The translations under genes and the position numbers were made by a program. Source: Deltaproteobacteria bacterium (lineage in GTDB: Bacteria > Desulfobacterota > Desulfarculia > Adiutricales > Adiutricaceae). Taken from it: a stretch of DNA of 37,484 nt. Of the stretch, positions 16,007 to 25,389 are shown in pieces (within the stretch, counting starts at the first letter, position 1; each line of letters starts with the position of its first letter). The stretch covers positions 1-37,484 of the forward strand of contig JAISEL010000032.1 in assembly GCA_031264185.1 (NCBI GenBank), given 5' to 3'. The notes beneath the pieces are model-generated. The model made no database searches and was not told where the DNA came from. It was given only the letters and a program-made list of their open reading frames with translations.

Positions 16007-17281
16007 ATGAAAAACGTTCTGGCCCTGATTATGGCCGGAGGAAAAGGCGAACGCCTCATGCCCCTGACCCAGTCCCGCTCGAAACCGGCCATCCCCTTCG
16101 GAGGCATCTACCTTTTAGCCGATCTCTCCCTTTCCAACTGCATAAACTCCGAAGTCTTCAGGATTCTGGTTCTGCCTCAGTACAAAAGCCAGACCCTGAT
16201 CCAGCACCTGGAGACCGGCTGGAATTTTTTCAGTCCCGCTCTGGGCCACTTTTTACGCATAGTTCCGCCTCAGATGATGCGGGGCAATCAGTGGTATCAG
16301 GGCACGGCCGATTCAATCCGGCAGAACCTGGAAATGATTGAGGCGGAAAATCCCTCCCACCTTCTGGTTCTGTCAGCCGATCACGTTTATAAAATGAACT
16401 ACGGCCTCTTTAAAAAATACCACACTGATCATAAGGCCGATGTCTCCATTGCGGTCATCGAAACGGCCAAAAGCCAAGCCAGGGAATACGGTGTTTTGGA
16501 AGTCGACGGCGGCTTTCAGGTCAGCGGCTTTCAGGAAAAACCCAAAAATCCGGCCACCATTCCAGGCCAGCCCGATCTGTGCCTGGCCTCCATGGGCATT
16601 TACCTGTTTACAGCCGACGTTTTAATTGATCTGCTTAAAAAGGACGAGCGCCCTGATTTCGGCAAAGACATCCTGCCCAACATCTTAAAGACCCACAAAA
16701 TCATGGCCTATCCCTTCCGCCGGGAAAACCGCATTGAGGAAGTGGTATTCTTTACCGACTCCGAAGGCAGCCGGGCCGAACTGCCGGTGGAAGCGGCTCC
16801 GGACAGCGGTTACTGGCGGGATGTCGGCAATCTGGACGCTTACTGGAACGCCAACATGGATCTCTGCGGCCTGACCCCGTTCTTTAATCTCTACGGGGTG
16901 CGCTGGCCCATGAGAACGTACCAAAGGCAGTTTCCCCCGGTCAAGACTCTTTCCGTTCAGGCCGATGACGGCAAACCCCTCCACGGTCTGGCCCAGGACT
17001 CTTTGGTCTCCCAGGGCAGCGTTATAGGCGGCGGGGTCGTCCGCAACAGCGTTCTTTCCTATAATGTGGCCGTTCACCGGGGGGCGGCGGTCGACGAATC
17101 GGTGGTCATGGAAAACGTGGACGTGGGCCGCTACAGTAAAATAAAAAAAGCCATCATTGCCGACGGCACCAAGATCCCGGCCCGAACGGAAATAGGCTAC
17201 AACCCAGCCGAAGACCGCCGCCGTTTTACGGTCACCCCGCGGGGGATTGTGGTGGTCACCAAAAATAACCTCATGAACTAA
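16007..17281 (+). CDS. glgC: Glucose-1-phosphate adenylyltransferase
   Basis: It makes ADP-glucose for glycogen synthesis. The 424 residues start with Met-Ala-Gly-Gly-Lys-Gly-Glu-Arg-Leu nucleotide-binding motif. Leu-Ser-Ala-Asp-His-Val-Tyr, Gly-Phe-Gln-Glu-Lys-Pro and Asp-Phe-Gly-Lys-Asp-Ile-Leu-Pro follow, then a C-terminal left-handed beta-helix (about 300-420). The usual Phe-Arg-Ile-Ile-Asp-Phe after the Gly-Gly turn reads Tyr-Leu-Leu-Ala-Asp-Leu. The region that often sets allosteric control therefore deviates, although Leu-Ser-Asn-Cys-Ile-Asn-Ser is normal. GGGAGG gives a strong ribosome-binding site. No other glg genes are adjacent. Confidence 0.92.
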   Translation: MKNVLALIMAGGKGERLMPLTQSRSKPAIPFGGIYLLADLSLSNCINSEVFRILVLPQYKSQTLIQHLETGWNFFSPALGHFLRIVPPQMMRGNQWYQGTADSIRQNLEMIEAENPSHLLVLSADHVYKMNYGLFKKYHTDHKADVSIAVIETAKSQAREYGVLEVDGGFQVSGFQEKPKNPATIPGQPDLCLASMGIYLFTADVLIDLLKKDERPDFGKDILPNILKTHKIMAYPFRRENRIEEVVFFTDSEGSRAELPVEAAPDSGYWRDVGNLDAYWNANMDLCGLTPFFNLYGVRWPMRTYQRQFPPVKTLSVQADDGKPLHGLAQDSLVSQGSVIGGGVVRNSVLSYNVAVHRGAAVDESVVMENVDVGRYSKIKKAIIADGTKIPARTEIGYNPAEDRRRFTVTPRGIVVVTKNNLMN

Positions 17282-17319
17282 TTATAACCCTGAACTGAAA
17301 TTTTAAGGTGTTCTGCGAT

Positions 17320-18828
17320 ATGCTTACGCTCCGGATTTTAAAGCCTTTCAAAAGATCCGTTTTAACGTTCGGCTTATGCTTTTTCCTGGCCGCTCTTTTC
17401 TGGTCAGGGCGGGCAGTCAGAGGCCAGCCGGCCTCAGCCCGGGACGAAAGCCTGAGCCTGAATCAAACTGCGCCTGCGGCGGCCGAAGCCCCGGCAGCCG
17501 AAACCCCGGACCCCGAGACCGGGACGGACAGCCCGGAGGATAAAAAATTACAGGAATGGCTGCTGGTCTGCCGCACCGGAACACCTACGGCCGTACTCCA
17601 GAAACTTAAAGAAGGAGCCGATCCCAGGGCGGCCGATAAAACGGGGGTCACCGCTCTGATGTCCGCCGCCGCCGTCAATCCAAATCCGGCCGTCATTGAC
17701 ATTCTGCTCAGGCAGGGGGCCGATCCTTCGGTCACGGAAAACCGTCACGGCTTAAACGCCCTGCGTTTCGCCGCCGCCTTTAACCCCAACCCCGCGATCG
17801 TAAAGTCCCTGATAACCCCGGAAGAAAGACCCAATGACCGGGATTATTCCGGCAGTTCGGCGGTGCTGTCGGCGGCGGCCGCCAATCCCAATCCCCAGGT
17901 TTTGGATGTTCTGGCCAAAGCCGGCGGCGATTTCTCGGCCGCCGACGATCTGGGGATGACCCCTTTGATGCAGGCCGCTTTAAGAAACCCGAACCCCATG
18001 ATAATGATGAAAATTTTAGACCTGGGGGCCGACATAAATCAGACCGACCGGGACGGAGAGACGGTATTATATAAAGTGGCCCGCCTGGGCAGCCGGCCCC
18101 AGATTATTGAGGCCCTTTTAAAGAGGGGCGCCCAGCTGGAGAAAGCCAACAATAACGGCGAAACCCCGTTTTTAGCCTCAGTCCAGAACTTCAACGAAGA
18201 AATGCTCAGAACCCTGCTGGCGGCCGGGGCCAACCCCAGGGTTGTGGACAATGACGGTTCCGGGGCTCTTTTTATGGCCGCTTTAAACAACAGCAATCCC
18301 GAAATCATAAAGAATTTACTCAGCCTGGGCCTGAATATTAACCAGAAAAACAAGGCCGGCATTACGCCCCTTATGACGGCCATCGCCAATCCCGATCCCA
18401 GGATAACCAGGATGTTTCTTATTCAGGGGGCTGAAATTGAAGAAACCGACAGCCATGGCCGCACAGCTCTGATGCTGGCCGCCAGGATCTCCGGCGAACC
18501 TATGGTCATCAGAACTCTCCTGGCCGCCGGGGCCGATCCCAATAAAAAAGACAGCGGCGGTCAGACGGCCGCCGACTATGCTGCTTTAAATCCGGCCCGG
18601 TCAATACTGGCAGTCTTCCGTCAGATTTCTGGTCCGGCCGAAGAAAAGCCGGACCCCAGACCGGCCGAAAGCCCCGGGAGTTCCGAACCAGGGCCGGGTG
18701 ACGATGACGGTTCCGAAACGCCTCTGAATGAAGCCGTAAATCCGGATGTTCCCCCGAACATGACCGGCCCCGCCCGGGAACCAGGGGGAGCGGAGGCCGG
18801 CTCAATTCCGGCCGGATCCAGGCCGTAA
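17320..18828 (+). CDS. Exported ankyrin-repeat protein
   Basis: The ATG at 17320 is preferred because AAGGTG (17305-17310) lies nine bases before it; a GTG at 17308 is in frame. The 502-residue protein has a signal peptide (hydrophobic to about residue 33), an Ala/Pro-rich linker and about ten ankyrin repeats (about 75-435). Most repeats carry a characteristic Asn-Pro-Asn-Pro between helices, giving a repeat of about 36 residues instead of 33. A Pro/Glu/Gly-rich disordered tail ends the protein. It is probably a periplasmic or surface protein-binding scaffold; the ligand is unknown. It follows glgC by 38 bases and may share its transcript. Confidence 0.85.
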   Translation: MLTLRILKPFKRSVLTFGLCFFLAALFWSGRAVRGQPASARDESLSLNQTAPAAAEAPAAETPDPETGTDSPEDKKLQEWLLVCRTGTPTAVLQKLKEGADPRAADKTGVTALMSAAAVNPNPAVIDILLRQGADPSVTENRHGLNALRFAAAFNPNPAIVKSLITPEERPNDRDYSGSSAVLSAAAANPNPQVLDVLAKAGGDFSAADDLGMTPLMQAALRNPNPMIMMKILDLGADINQTDRDGETVLYKVARLGSRPQIIEALLKRGAQLEKANNNGETPFLASVQNFNEEMLRTLLAAGANPRVVDNDGSGALFMAALNNSNPEIIKNLLSLGLNINQKNKAGITPLMTAIANPDPRITRMFLIQGAEIEETDSHGRTALMLAARISGEPMVIRTLLAAGADPNKKDSGGQTAADYAALNPARSILAVFRQISGPAEEKPDPRPAESPGSSEPGPGDDDGSETPLNEAVNPDVPPNMTGPAREPGGAEAGSIPAGSRP

Positions 18829-18883
18829 GCTTTTTCAGCCTTAAATCAGGCATAACCCAAAACCCAAGGTTGGATAACAGTAT

Positions 18884-19693
18884 ATGAGGAAAAAACTCTT
18901 TTGGGCGCTTTTGACAAGTTTAATGCTGTCTTTCGGGGGGCCTGCGGCTTTCGGAGCCTCCAATGCCGAATTCGCCGGGGAGCCGGTCCCTCAGATCCAG
19001 CCAGAGGTGGCCGAAAGCTTAGACCAGGAACTTTTGCTTTTATCCGAGGCCAAAGCCCGTATCTGGCTTACCATCCGGCGGACAGCCAGGTATCTGCCGC
19101 TGGTGGAGACGGCCCTGTCTAAAGCCGGAGTTCACCGGGATTTCCGGAGCATTCCTCTGGCCCTGACCGGTCTTTCGGCCAAATATCAGTCCCAGGGCCG
19201 GGCCGGGCTGTGGCGCTTTTCGGCCAACGAGGCCAGGGCTTTAGGTTTGACCGTCACCTCGGACCTAGACGAGCGATTTGATCCTGTGGCCTCTTCCGCG
19301 GCCGCAGCCAGCAAACTCAAAAAGCTGACAGCCGATTACGGCTCCCCGGTTCTGGCGGCGGCCGCTTTTTTAGACGAGGGCGCCACTCTGGCGGCGGTCA
19401 CGGCAGCCGGCGGCCAGAAAAACTTTTTCCGCCTTTATTTGCCGGATACTTTGGAAAAATCCGTCTACCAGGTCTTAGCCGGCAAGATCATCTTTGACCG
19501 GCCGGAGGCGTACGGCTACAGCCTGACCCGCACCTGGCCGGTTCTGGCCCGGAAGAGACAGAAACAGGACCAGGCCAGGAGCCTTAAGGATTTAGCCGCC
19601 GGTCTCAAGGTAGACTACCTGACATTCCGGGAAATGAACCCCCACCTGCTGACCGATACAGTCCCGGCCGGGGCCTACGTCTACCTGCCTTAG
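18884..19693 (+). CDS. MltD-like lytic transglycosylase fold, probably catalytically inactive
   Basis: This 269-residue exported protein has a signal peptide to about residue 24. The middle matches the MltD-type SLT domain, with Gly-Leu-Trp-Arg-Phe, a Gly-Leu-x-Val-x-Ser-x-Leu-Asp-Glu-Arg-Phe-Asp-Pro segment, and a late Leu-x-Phe-Arg-Glu-Met-Asn-Pro-His-Leu piece. The catalytic Glu of the family, in Ile-Val-Glu-Ser, is replaced: the aligned stretch reads Ala-Leu-Thr95-Gly, and the loop after it is shorter. It may therefore bind peptidoglycan without cleaving it. No separate LysM repeats are present. Confidence 0.75.
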   Translation: MRKKLFWALLTSLMLSFGGPAAFGASNAEFAGEPVPQIQPEVAESLDQELLLLSEAKARIWLTIRRTARYLPLVETALSKAGVHRDFRSIPLALTGLSAKYQSQGRAGLWRFSANEARALGLTVTSDLDERFDPVASSAAAASKLKKLTADYGSPVLAAAAFLDEGATLAAVTAAGGQKNFFRLYLPDTLEKSVYQVLAGKIIFDRPEAYGYSLTRTWPVLARKRQKQDQARSLKDLAAGLKVDYLTFREMNPHLLTDTVPAGAYVYLP

Positions 19694-19741
19694 GGATTTA
19701 TATTTTTACGGAAACAATAGAATAAAATAAAAACAAGGCGG

Positions 19742-19770
19742 TTGCGAATTTAAGCCGTCCGTGGTATATT
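19742..19770 (+). promoter_or_regulatory. Putative promoter of lemA-M48 unit
   Basis: TTGCGA (19742-19747) and TATATT (19765-19770) are separated by 17 bases. This implies an untranslated leader of about 175 nt before lemA. Confidence 0.55.
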
Positions 19771-19843
19771 AAATGTCATTCTGCTTAATTCCAGCTTTTC
19801 TTTTTTGAAATCAGTTTCCATTGTTTTACTAAGCACTGAAGTT

Positions 19844-19863
19844 GAGCTGCCTAAGGGCAGCTC
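19844..19863 (+). other. Hairpin in the lemA leader
   Basis: GAGCTGCC and GGCAGCTC form a perfect 8-bp stem with a TAAG tetraloop. An outer TGAAGT/ACTTCA pairing (19837-19842 with about 19879-19884) is possible. No T-tract follows, so it is not an intrinsic terminator. It may stabilise or regulate the lemA mRNA. Confidence 0.5.
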
Positions 19864-19951
19864 TGGCGCAGACTGGACTTCATTTTCAGACAGGCATTTT
19901 GGGCGTCCCGGTTAATCTGACTTTTTAAATCAGGAACCTTGAGGTATTAAA

Positions 19952-20566
19952 ATGGGCAGTTTCATTATCTTCATTATTGTCTTGCTCGTCATTTTAGGGG
20001 CCATCTTTCTGGGACTGATGTTCATCTATAACCGGCTCGTGGTCTTAAAGAACCGCTACACCAATGCCTACTCCCAGATAGATGTCCAGCTGAAAAGACG
20101 CTATGATCTCATTCCCAATCTGGTGGAAAGCTCCCGGGCTTACCTGGCCCATGAAAGTTCAACTTTGGAGGCCGTTATTCAGGCCCGCAATACAGCCTCC
20201 GGGGCCCGAATCAGTTCGGCCGGCGACCCAACCCAGCTGGCGGCCATGAAAAAGCTGGCTGAGTCGGATAACGCTTTAAACGGGGTTATGGGCCGGTTAA
20301 TGGTGGTCATGGAAAATTACCCCGACCTTAAAGCCAATCAGACTGTCGCCGATTTAATGGAAGAGCTCCGCAGCACCGAAAACCGGGTCGGCTTTGCCCG
20401 CCAGGCCTTTAACGATGCGGTGATGGAATTCAATCAGGCCCGGGAAGTTTTTCCGGCCGTGCTTTTTGCCGGCCTATTCGGTTTCCAGGCCGCCGACTTC
20501 TGGTATCTGGAAAATAAAGCCGACGGCGGTACTTTAAGAATCGATCTGGCCAATAAAAAACCCTGA
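19952..20566 (+). CDS. lemA: LemA family membrane protein
   Basis: This 204-residue protein has one N-terminal membrane helix (about 3-27) followed by the LemA helical core. The core carries the typical Tyr-Ser-Gln-Ile-Asp-Val-Gln-Leu-Lys-Arg-Arg-Tyr-Asp-Leu-Ile-Pro-Asn-Leu-Val segment and a later Glu-Asn-Arg-Val-Gly-Phe-Ala-Arg-Gln-Ala-Phe-Asn-Asp. LemA proteins have no known enzymatic activity and are often encoded with M48 metalloproteases, as here (36 bases to the next gene). Confidence 0.92.
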   Translation: MGSFIIFIIVLLVILGAIFLGLMFIYNRLVVLKNRYTNAYSQIDVQLKRRYDLIPNLVESSRAYLAHESSTLEAVIQARNTASGARISSAGDPTQLAAMKKLAESDNALNGVMGRLMVVMENYPDLKANQTVADLMEELRSTENRVGFARQAFNDAVMEFNQAREVFPAVLFAGLFGFQAADFWYLENKADGGTLRIDLANKKP

Positions 20567-20602
20567 CCGGACAGTTTTTGATCCACCGGAGGAGGCGCTG
20601 AA

Positions 20603-21715
20603 ATGGAAGAGTTCGGCTCTACAGATTTTTTCCAGTGGCAAAGATCCAGCCGCCTGTGGAGCGTCCTTTTTGTTCTGGTCTTTGTGGCCGCCGCCCTTAT
20701 ATGGTTTGTGGTCATCAACTTTGGCCTGGATTTCATTTTTGTGCATTTTTTGTATAAACAAAAAAACCTGGACCACCGGATATTTATTACCCAGTCTCTG
20801 TATATCACTCCCCCCATGCTGGCTACTGTCATTTTTGCCGGCTACACTTTCTTCTGTTCTCTGGCCCGCTTGCATTCCATTAAAGAAAACGGCAGCACTT
20901 ACGTGGCCACGGCTTTAGGCGGCATTCCGCTGGGGGAAACGGAATCGGTCATCAACTCCCCGGCCGGCCGGAAACAGGAGACGGTGTTAAAAAACGTGGT
21001 CAGCGAAATGGCCATTGCCTCAAGGATGCCAGAACCGGATATCTACATTTTACCCAGAGAAACCAGCATCAACGCCATGGCCACGGGCCTCAACAGCGAA
21101 GAAGCGGCCGTTTTAGTGACCCGGGGGGCTCTTAAGTATTTAACCCGCCAGGAATTAAGCGGCATAATCGGCCATGAGTTCAGCCACATTTTAAACGGCG
21201 ACATGCGCCACAATACTTTGATGGCCGGCTGGCTGCACGGTTTTTTTTCCCTGACCACTTTTGGCCAGAAAATCCTGTTCAAAGGTTCTTACCGGTCCCT
21301 GTGTTCCGTTCCTATGGGCGTTTTCCTCATCATAATCGGTTTTCTGGGAAAAATAGTCGGCAAGATTATCCAATCGGCCTTCAACCGCCGGCGGGAATAT
21401 TTAGCCGACGCCTCCTCGGTCCAGTTCACCCGGAACCCCCTGGATTTAGCCGGAGTGCTGAAAAAAGTAGGCGGCCTGGACCAAGGCAGCCGAATCATGG
21501 CCAAGAACGCCTTAGACTGCCGCCATTTTTTTCTGGCCACGCCCGACAAAAGCATTTTTCGCACCCATCCTCCACTGGAAGATCGCATCTGGGCCTTGGA
21601 TCCCAACTGGAACGGCCATTGGCATGATTTTGAAAAAAATCCAGTGGACTTCCTAGCCGAACCAAAAACAAAAAAACTCCCCTCCCCTGACCCTAAAAAA
21701 ATGTCAGGCATTTAA
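20603..21715 (+). CDS. M48 family (HtpX-like) membrane zinc protease
   Basis: This 370-residue protein has two N-terminal membrane helices (about 20-50 and 68-92). The zinc motif His191-Glu-Phe-Ser-His195 and the third ligand Glu265 in Arg-Glu-Tyr-Leu-Ala-Asp are both intact. The C-terminus carries Leu-Asp-Pro-Asn-Trp-Asn-Gly-His-Trp, shared with the inactive paralogue at 25390. GGAGGAGG lies upstream of the ATG. M48 proteases of this type take part in membrane-protein quality control; the specific substrate here is unknown. Confidence 0.9.
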   Translation: MEEFGSTDFFQWQRSSRLWSVLFVLVFVAAALIWFVVINFGLDFIFVHFLYKQKNLDHRIFITQSLYITPPMLATVIFAGYTFFCSLARLHSIKENGSTYVATALGGIPLGETESVINSPAGRKQETVLKNVVSEMAIASRMPEPDIYILPRETSINAMATGLNSEEAAVLVTRGALKYLTRQELSGIIGHEFSHILNGDMRHNTLMAGWLHGFFSLTTFGQKILFKGSYRSLCSVPMGVFLIIIGFLGKIVGKIIQSAFNRRREYLADASSVQFTRNPLDLAGVLKKVGGLDQGSRIMAKNALDCRHFFLATPDKSIFRTHPPLEDRIWALDPNWNGHWHDFEKNPVDFLAEPKTKKLPSPDPKKMSGI

Positions 21716-22496
21716 AGCCGCTTTTCGTTTTTCAGCCGGTTTTCCTCAGGAACCGCAATGATTTTCAGTATTTTTGCTGACAGCAAATAAAACGTCAGAC
21801 GGCAAATATCCGCCAGGGAACTTATTAGCAGCATTAATTGTTCTTTAACTTGTTTTACAGCATGTAAAAGCAGTAAATTTCACCTTCACCCTCCAAAAAC
21901 AAAAAACATCACAGACCTTCGGAAAACCGGCTATATGATTGTCTGCCAGTGATTATGCACAGCCAGACAGTGATTGTAGATTTGAAGCGCCATATTCTGA
22001 AGCCTTTTTCTGTTTATGACTAGCCAGGAGGGATTTCAAAAGTGAAAAACAGCATAAGCTGACAAAATAATATCAATTAATGAGCAATGAAATGACTATT
22101 TTTCCCTTTCCTTGCTGGGTCAGGGACAGTGTCTTTATGGCATCTCTAAGAATACCTAATCAGGTGCTGTATAATTTTCATGTAATTTATTATTATAAAA
22201 TGATTATCTTAAGTCAATAAAAATAATTAAAAACTAAATTATTGAGTTTATTAGTGTAATATTGATAGTAAAATAATTTATATAACTTAAATTTCAATAA
22301 TTAATAATATTAGCAACTATATAAATCTAATATATCTTAATACAATAAATATAGCTATTTTTAATTTATAAAATTTTTAATATCAACTAATAATGATGAT
22401 TATTATAAATTATTGCTGTATTAAGAATATTTTAGGAAAAATTTAAGTGCCATCGATCTTAGCCATAACATAATATGGTTTCTCAGCAAGAGCTCA
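21716..22496. other. Gene-free region with an extreme AT-rich island
   Basis: No gene is seen. From about 22180 to 22450 the sequence is almost only A and T, unlike the GC-rich core on both sides. It ends right at a decayed integrase fragment, which suggests foreign DNA or the edge of an old insertion. No terminator with a T-tract was found directly after the M48 gene. Confidence 0.7.
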
Positions 22497-22499
22497 CCG

Positions 22500-22857
22500 G
22501 CCAAAATTAGAACTGCCGCACACCGTGCCCATATTAATCCGGCCGTCCATAAAGCCCTGAAAGAGTACCTGAAGGTCAGTTCCGCCTAAAGAGGTCCGAT
22601 GCTGCCGAATCCGCCGCCGCTGCGTCAAATAAAGGTCCCTGAAGCCCATAACCCGGCAAAGAGCCCGGCAAGTCACCGACGAAGCCGGCAAGACGTCCGG
22701 ACTGCCTGATTTGGGCACCCATTCGCTGAGAAAGACTTTCGGGCGCCACATGTACCAAAAATCCGGCCGTAACGCGGGCATGATCCAAAAGATGCTGAAT
22801 CATTCCCGAAGCTGCGCTGCCTTTAAGATATACTGGGGCCGAAAGGGAAGAAACTGA
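22500..22857 (+). pseudogene. Remnant of a tyrosine recombinase (phage-type integrase)
   Basis: Two frames give the C-terminal catalytic part of a tyrosine recombinase. The first frame reads Ile-Asn-Pro-Ala-Val-His-Lys-Ala-Leu-Lys-Glu-Tyr-Leu (from 22533). After a frameshift and stop codons, the second (22642-22857) reads Pro-Ile-Thr-Arg, Gly-Thr-His-Ser-Leu-Arg-Lys-Thr-Phe-Gly, Leu-Asn-His-Ser and a final Ile-Tyr-Trp-Gly. The box II His-x-x-Arg and the nucleophile Tyr are recognisable. The N-terminal half is missing, so the gene is dead. It marks a past integration event between the two M48 genes. Confidence 0.8.
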
Positions 22858-23946
22858 CGACCTCTGCAATAACCTGAATTTGACCTAATCCGTAAATCTA
22901 CGATTCAGTTGCCGTTTTCAATCCATTAACTTGACCGGTTTGTCTCTCTCATTTTTATAGGTGGATTTACACTTCGGAACAGCCGCAATAGTCATAGCAG
23001 CCTTGGCCTTACTCGGAAAATCTGAACTATCGGCCCGCATAAACGATTATACTGCCGGTTATGTGTCAGACCCCGGCAGCCATAAATTCGGCCTGGCCGG
23101 TTCCGCAGCTTCCCGTCAGCTGTACGGAACAGAATCAGATCCTGTCAGACTTAAGCCGCCCTTGCAAGACTTAAGTTAGCCCTGGCCTCCAAATTTTCAG
23201 GCCTATGCCGGAAAAACGGCCCCAGCTGAACGAAAAGACAGGAAAGCCGGCCTTGACTGAAGTCATCATAAATGAAGGTCATCGGGTGGGTTTTACCGCC
23301 GCCGCCGTAAAAGGCCCTGAACCAACCGGCACCCGTGAAGCGGGCCTAAATCAGATGTCTACGGCCGCAGGGGCGGTGAACCTAATGACTCCGCATCATT
23401 TACTTACAAAATTAAAAGAGCGCTGAGACCGCAATCCGTCCAAAAACCAATCAAAGTGTGGTATATTTGTCTCTGACTGAAGCCGGCCGGAACTTATGTC
23501 TTTCGGCGGCCCCGGTCAATCATGCCTAAAAATAATTCCTGACAGACCGTGAGAGTAGGACTATCTCAGGTCTGTCCCTGATCCGTTCATCTGTTATGGA
23601 GAATCCTATCCGGACGGATTGGTTCGGGAGGCCGGCTGCGGACCGGTCCATTTTTGGATCAGTGGGCTGTAATTTATTGAAGCCGGCAGCCAACCCCAGA
23701 AATCATCAGGGACTTACAGGCCAGTCTCTTGGCTGTCGGCCAGGCTTTCAGCTCTCAAAGCCCGTCTGCTCCTCTTGGAGCGGATAGGCTAAACCAGAGA
23801 CCTGGCCCGGATAACCCGGGCAACGGAGATTTTTAAAATCCTGTCCGATGCTCTGGAAAAAACAGCATTTCCCATTTCCTGACCGTGACTGCTCTGAAGA
23901 ACTGGCCAAAATATACGGCCGCCGGGGGTCTTAAACCGGAGGTGAT
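22858..23946. other. Decayed gene zone with a strong hairpin
   Basis: No intact gene can be supported in about 1.1 kb. Short open pieces occur. One at 22961-23179 weakly resembles the C-terminus of PurE. One at 23205-23426 is unrecognised. One near 23457-23550 contains Leu-Ser-Leu-Thr-Glu-Ala-Gly-Arg, as in MarR winged-helix proteins. All lack clear starts or are cut by stops. A strong hairpin lies at 23541-23576: GACAGACC/GGTCTGTC plus inner TGAGA/TCTCA, with a 9-base loop. Confidence 0.5.
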
Positions 23947-24870
23947 ATGAAAAAAACATCAGTGCGCGGAAAAAAGCTCAAAAGACTTCCCGGAACCCGC
24001 CAAAGATTACAGGCAGTAATTTCCGGCGGCCGGCTTTACGCTGACAAGACGCCTTACATTCACAGCATGGTCAAAAATCGCGGACGCAGATGCTTGTTCC
24101 TCTCCGGGCCCGGACGCTTCGGGAAAACACTGCTGCTGGACACTCTTAACGAATTGTTTTCAGGCCGCCGGCATCTTTTTGAAAATCCCTGGATCGGCCG
24201 GGAAACTGGTTATGACTTCAGGCCCCATCCGGTCATTCGTCTGTTCATGAACTACGCCGTGACCGGCAGCCCTGAACAGCTAGAAAACCACATCATTTAG
24301 GATCTCCTGGAAGCGGCTGAATCCATGGACGTGGAAGCCGCCAAAACTGAATACGGCAGCGTTTCAGGGAAACTTCTGCCGGCAGGACTTCATATTTTTT
24401 GGCCGCCGCGGACAGCCGCGATTCCGCAGCAGCCGCCGAATGGCTCACTAATGCGCTGTCCGCTGATTCCTTCTGGCAGCATACGCCTGATGAGTCGTTT
24501 TATCACGTCATCCTGCAGGGCTGCACGGTTTCAGGAGGGCTTAAAGCGTTAGCTGAACCGGCCGGGGCCATCGGACGCTCAGACATCATCGCCGAACGCC
24601 CCGGAGAGAGGTATCTGATAATTGATGTCAAATCCGGAAAAAAAGAAGGCCGCACCGAATCCGGCCTGAAAAAAGAGCCGGCCAAAGCTTCAAAAGAAGC
24701 CTTAACGCAGATAATGAAAGATGACTGCGCCGGACCGACCGATCAGGGGCAGGGCCGAAGAGATCGCCGGCATTTCCGTGGCCGTATACGACCTAAAAGA
24801 CGTCAGAGCCGGTTTTGCGACCGAAGGCCTTATGAAAAACTCAAGCCGGCAGTGTAAGGCCATGCACTCT
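23947..24870 (+). pseudogene. Broken AAA-ATPase-like/PD-(D/E)XK nuclease gene
   Basis: This is a remnant of the PF09820 AAA-ATPase-like family with the C-terminal PF08011-type nuclease domain. The first piece (23947-24297) starts after GGAGG and holds Tyr-Ala-Asp-Lys-Thr and a Walker A, Gly-Pro-Gly-Arg-Phe-Gly-Lys-Thr-Leu-Leu-Leu. It ends at a TAG. The middle of the ATPase, including Walker B, is deleted. The nuclease part continues in other frames (24399-24720, then 24721-24870): Gly-Arg-Ser-Asp-Ile-Ile, Leu-Ile-Ile-Asp-Val-Lys and a Glu-Glu-Ile-Ala-Gly-Ile-Ser-Val-Ala tail. Intact members are about 500-550 residues. Confidence 0.8.
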
Positions 24871-25389
24871 CCCTGTGGCTCAAAAAAACGGTACTTTCAA
24901 TTGAATTCTGAGTACCGGGAACTGAGATGACGAAGATTTAAGACGGTCTGCCAGCAGGTTACCATTTCAGACTTGAGATCTCAGCCGCCTCTGACTCGCA
25001 AGGAGGGGATAAATATATAATTTTTCCGGTTCCCTTTATTTTTTAAATATTATGCGTTTTCTGCCGTCTTTCCGGTTTTCTAGGAATTTTTTTGCTTTTT
25101 GCCTCTTGAACGCCGCACTATACGATATGTATTTTTAACTTAAACGGCAGTAAAACAGGCATTGTAATTTCAAACTTTTTGGCCTTACCCTGTTTTAGAC
25201 AACAGCCGCCAAAACGTCAGTTTTTTTGAGAACGGCACTGTCGAACAATAGAAAGCTTAAATTTCAGCCCTGCTCTGATGAAAAAACATAAGAAACTGCG
25301 CAGTTTTTACTAATGACAAATATTATTGAAAAGGCCGCAGGTCAGGCATTAAAAATCCGGCCGGCCCCTTTAAATTTTAAGGCCCAGCT
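24871..25389. other. Intergenic region before the second M48-like gene
   Basis: No gene is seen in about 500 bases. AAAACAGG (near 25153) and CCTGTTTT (near 25190) form an interrupted inverted repeat. AAACTGCGCAGTTT at 25293-25306 is a perfect 14-base palindrome about 85 bases before the gene and could be an operator. No clear -35/-10 pair was identified. Confidence 0.45.

Noticed and set aside
15883-16341. Plus-strand frame overlapping the glgC start
   Set aside because: glgC has a strong ribosome-binding site and clear motifs; the other frame is Arg/Pro-rich and unrecognised.
22961-23179. Possible purE gene
   Set aside because: Only a weak resemblance to the PurE C-terminus, no catalytic N-terminal part and no ribosome-binding site; at best a remnant.
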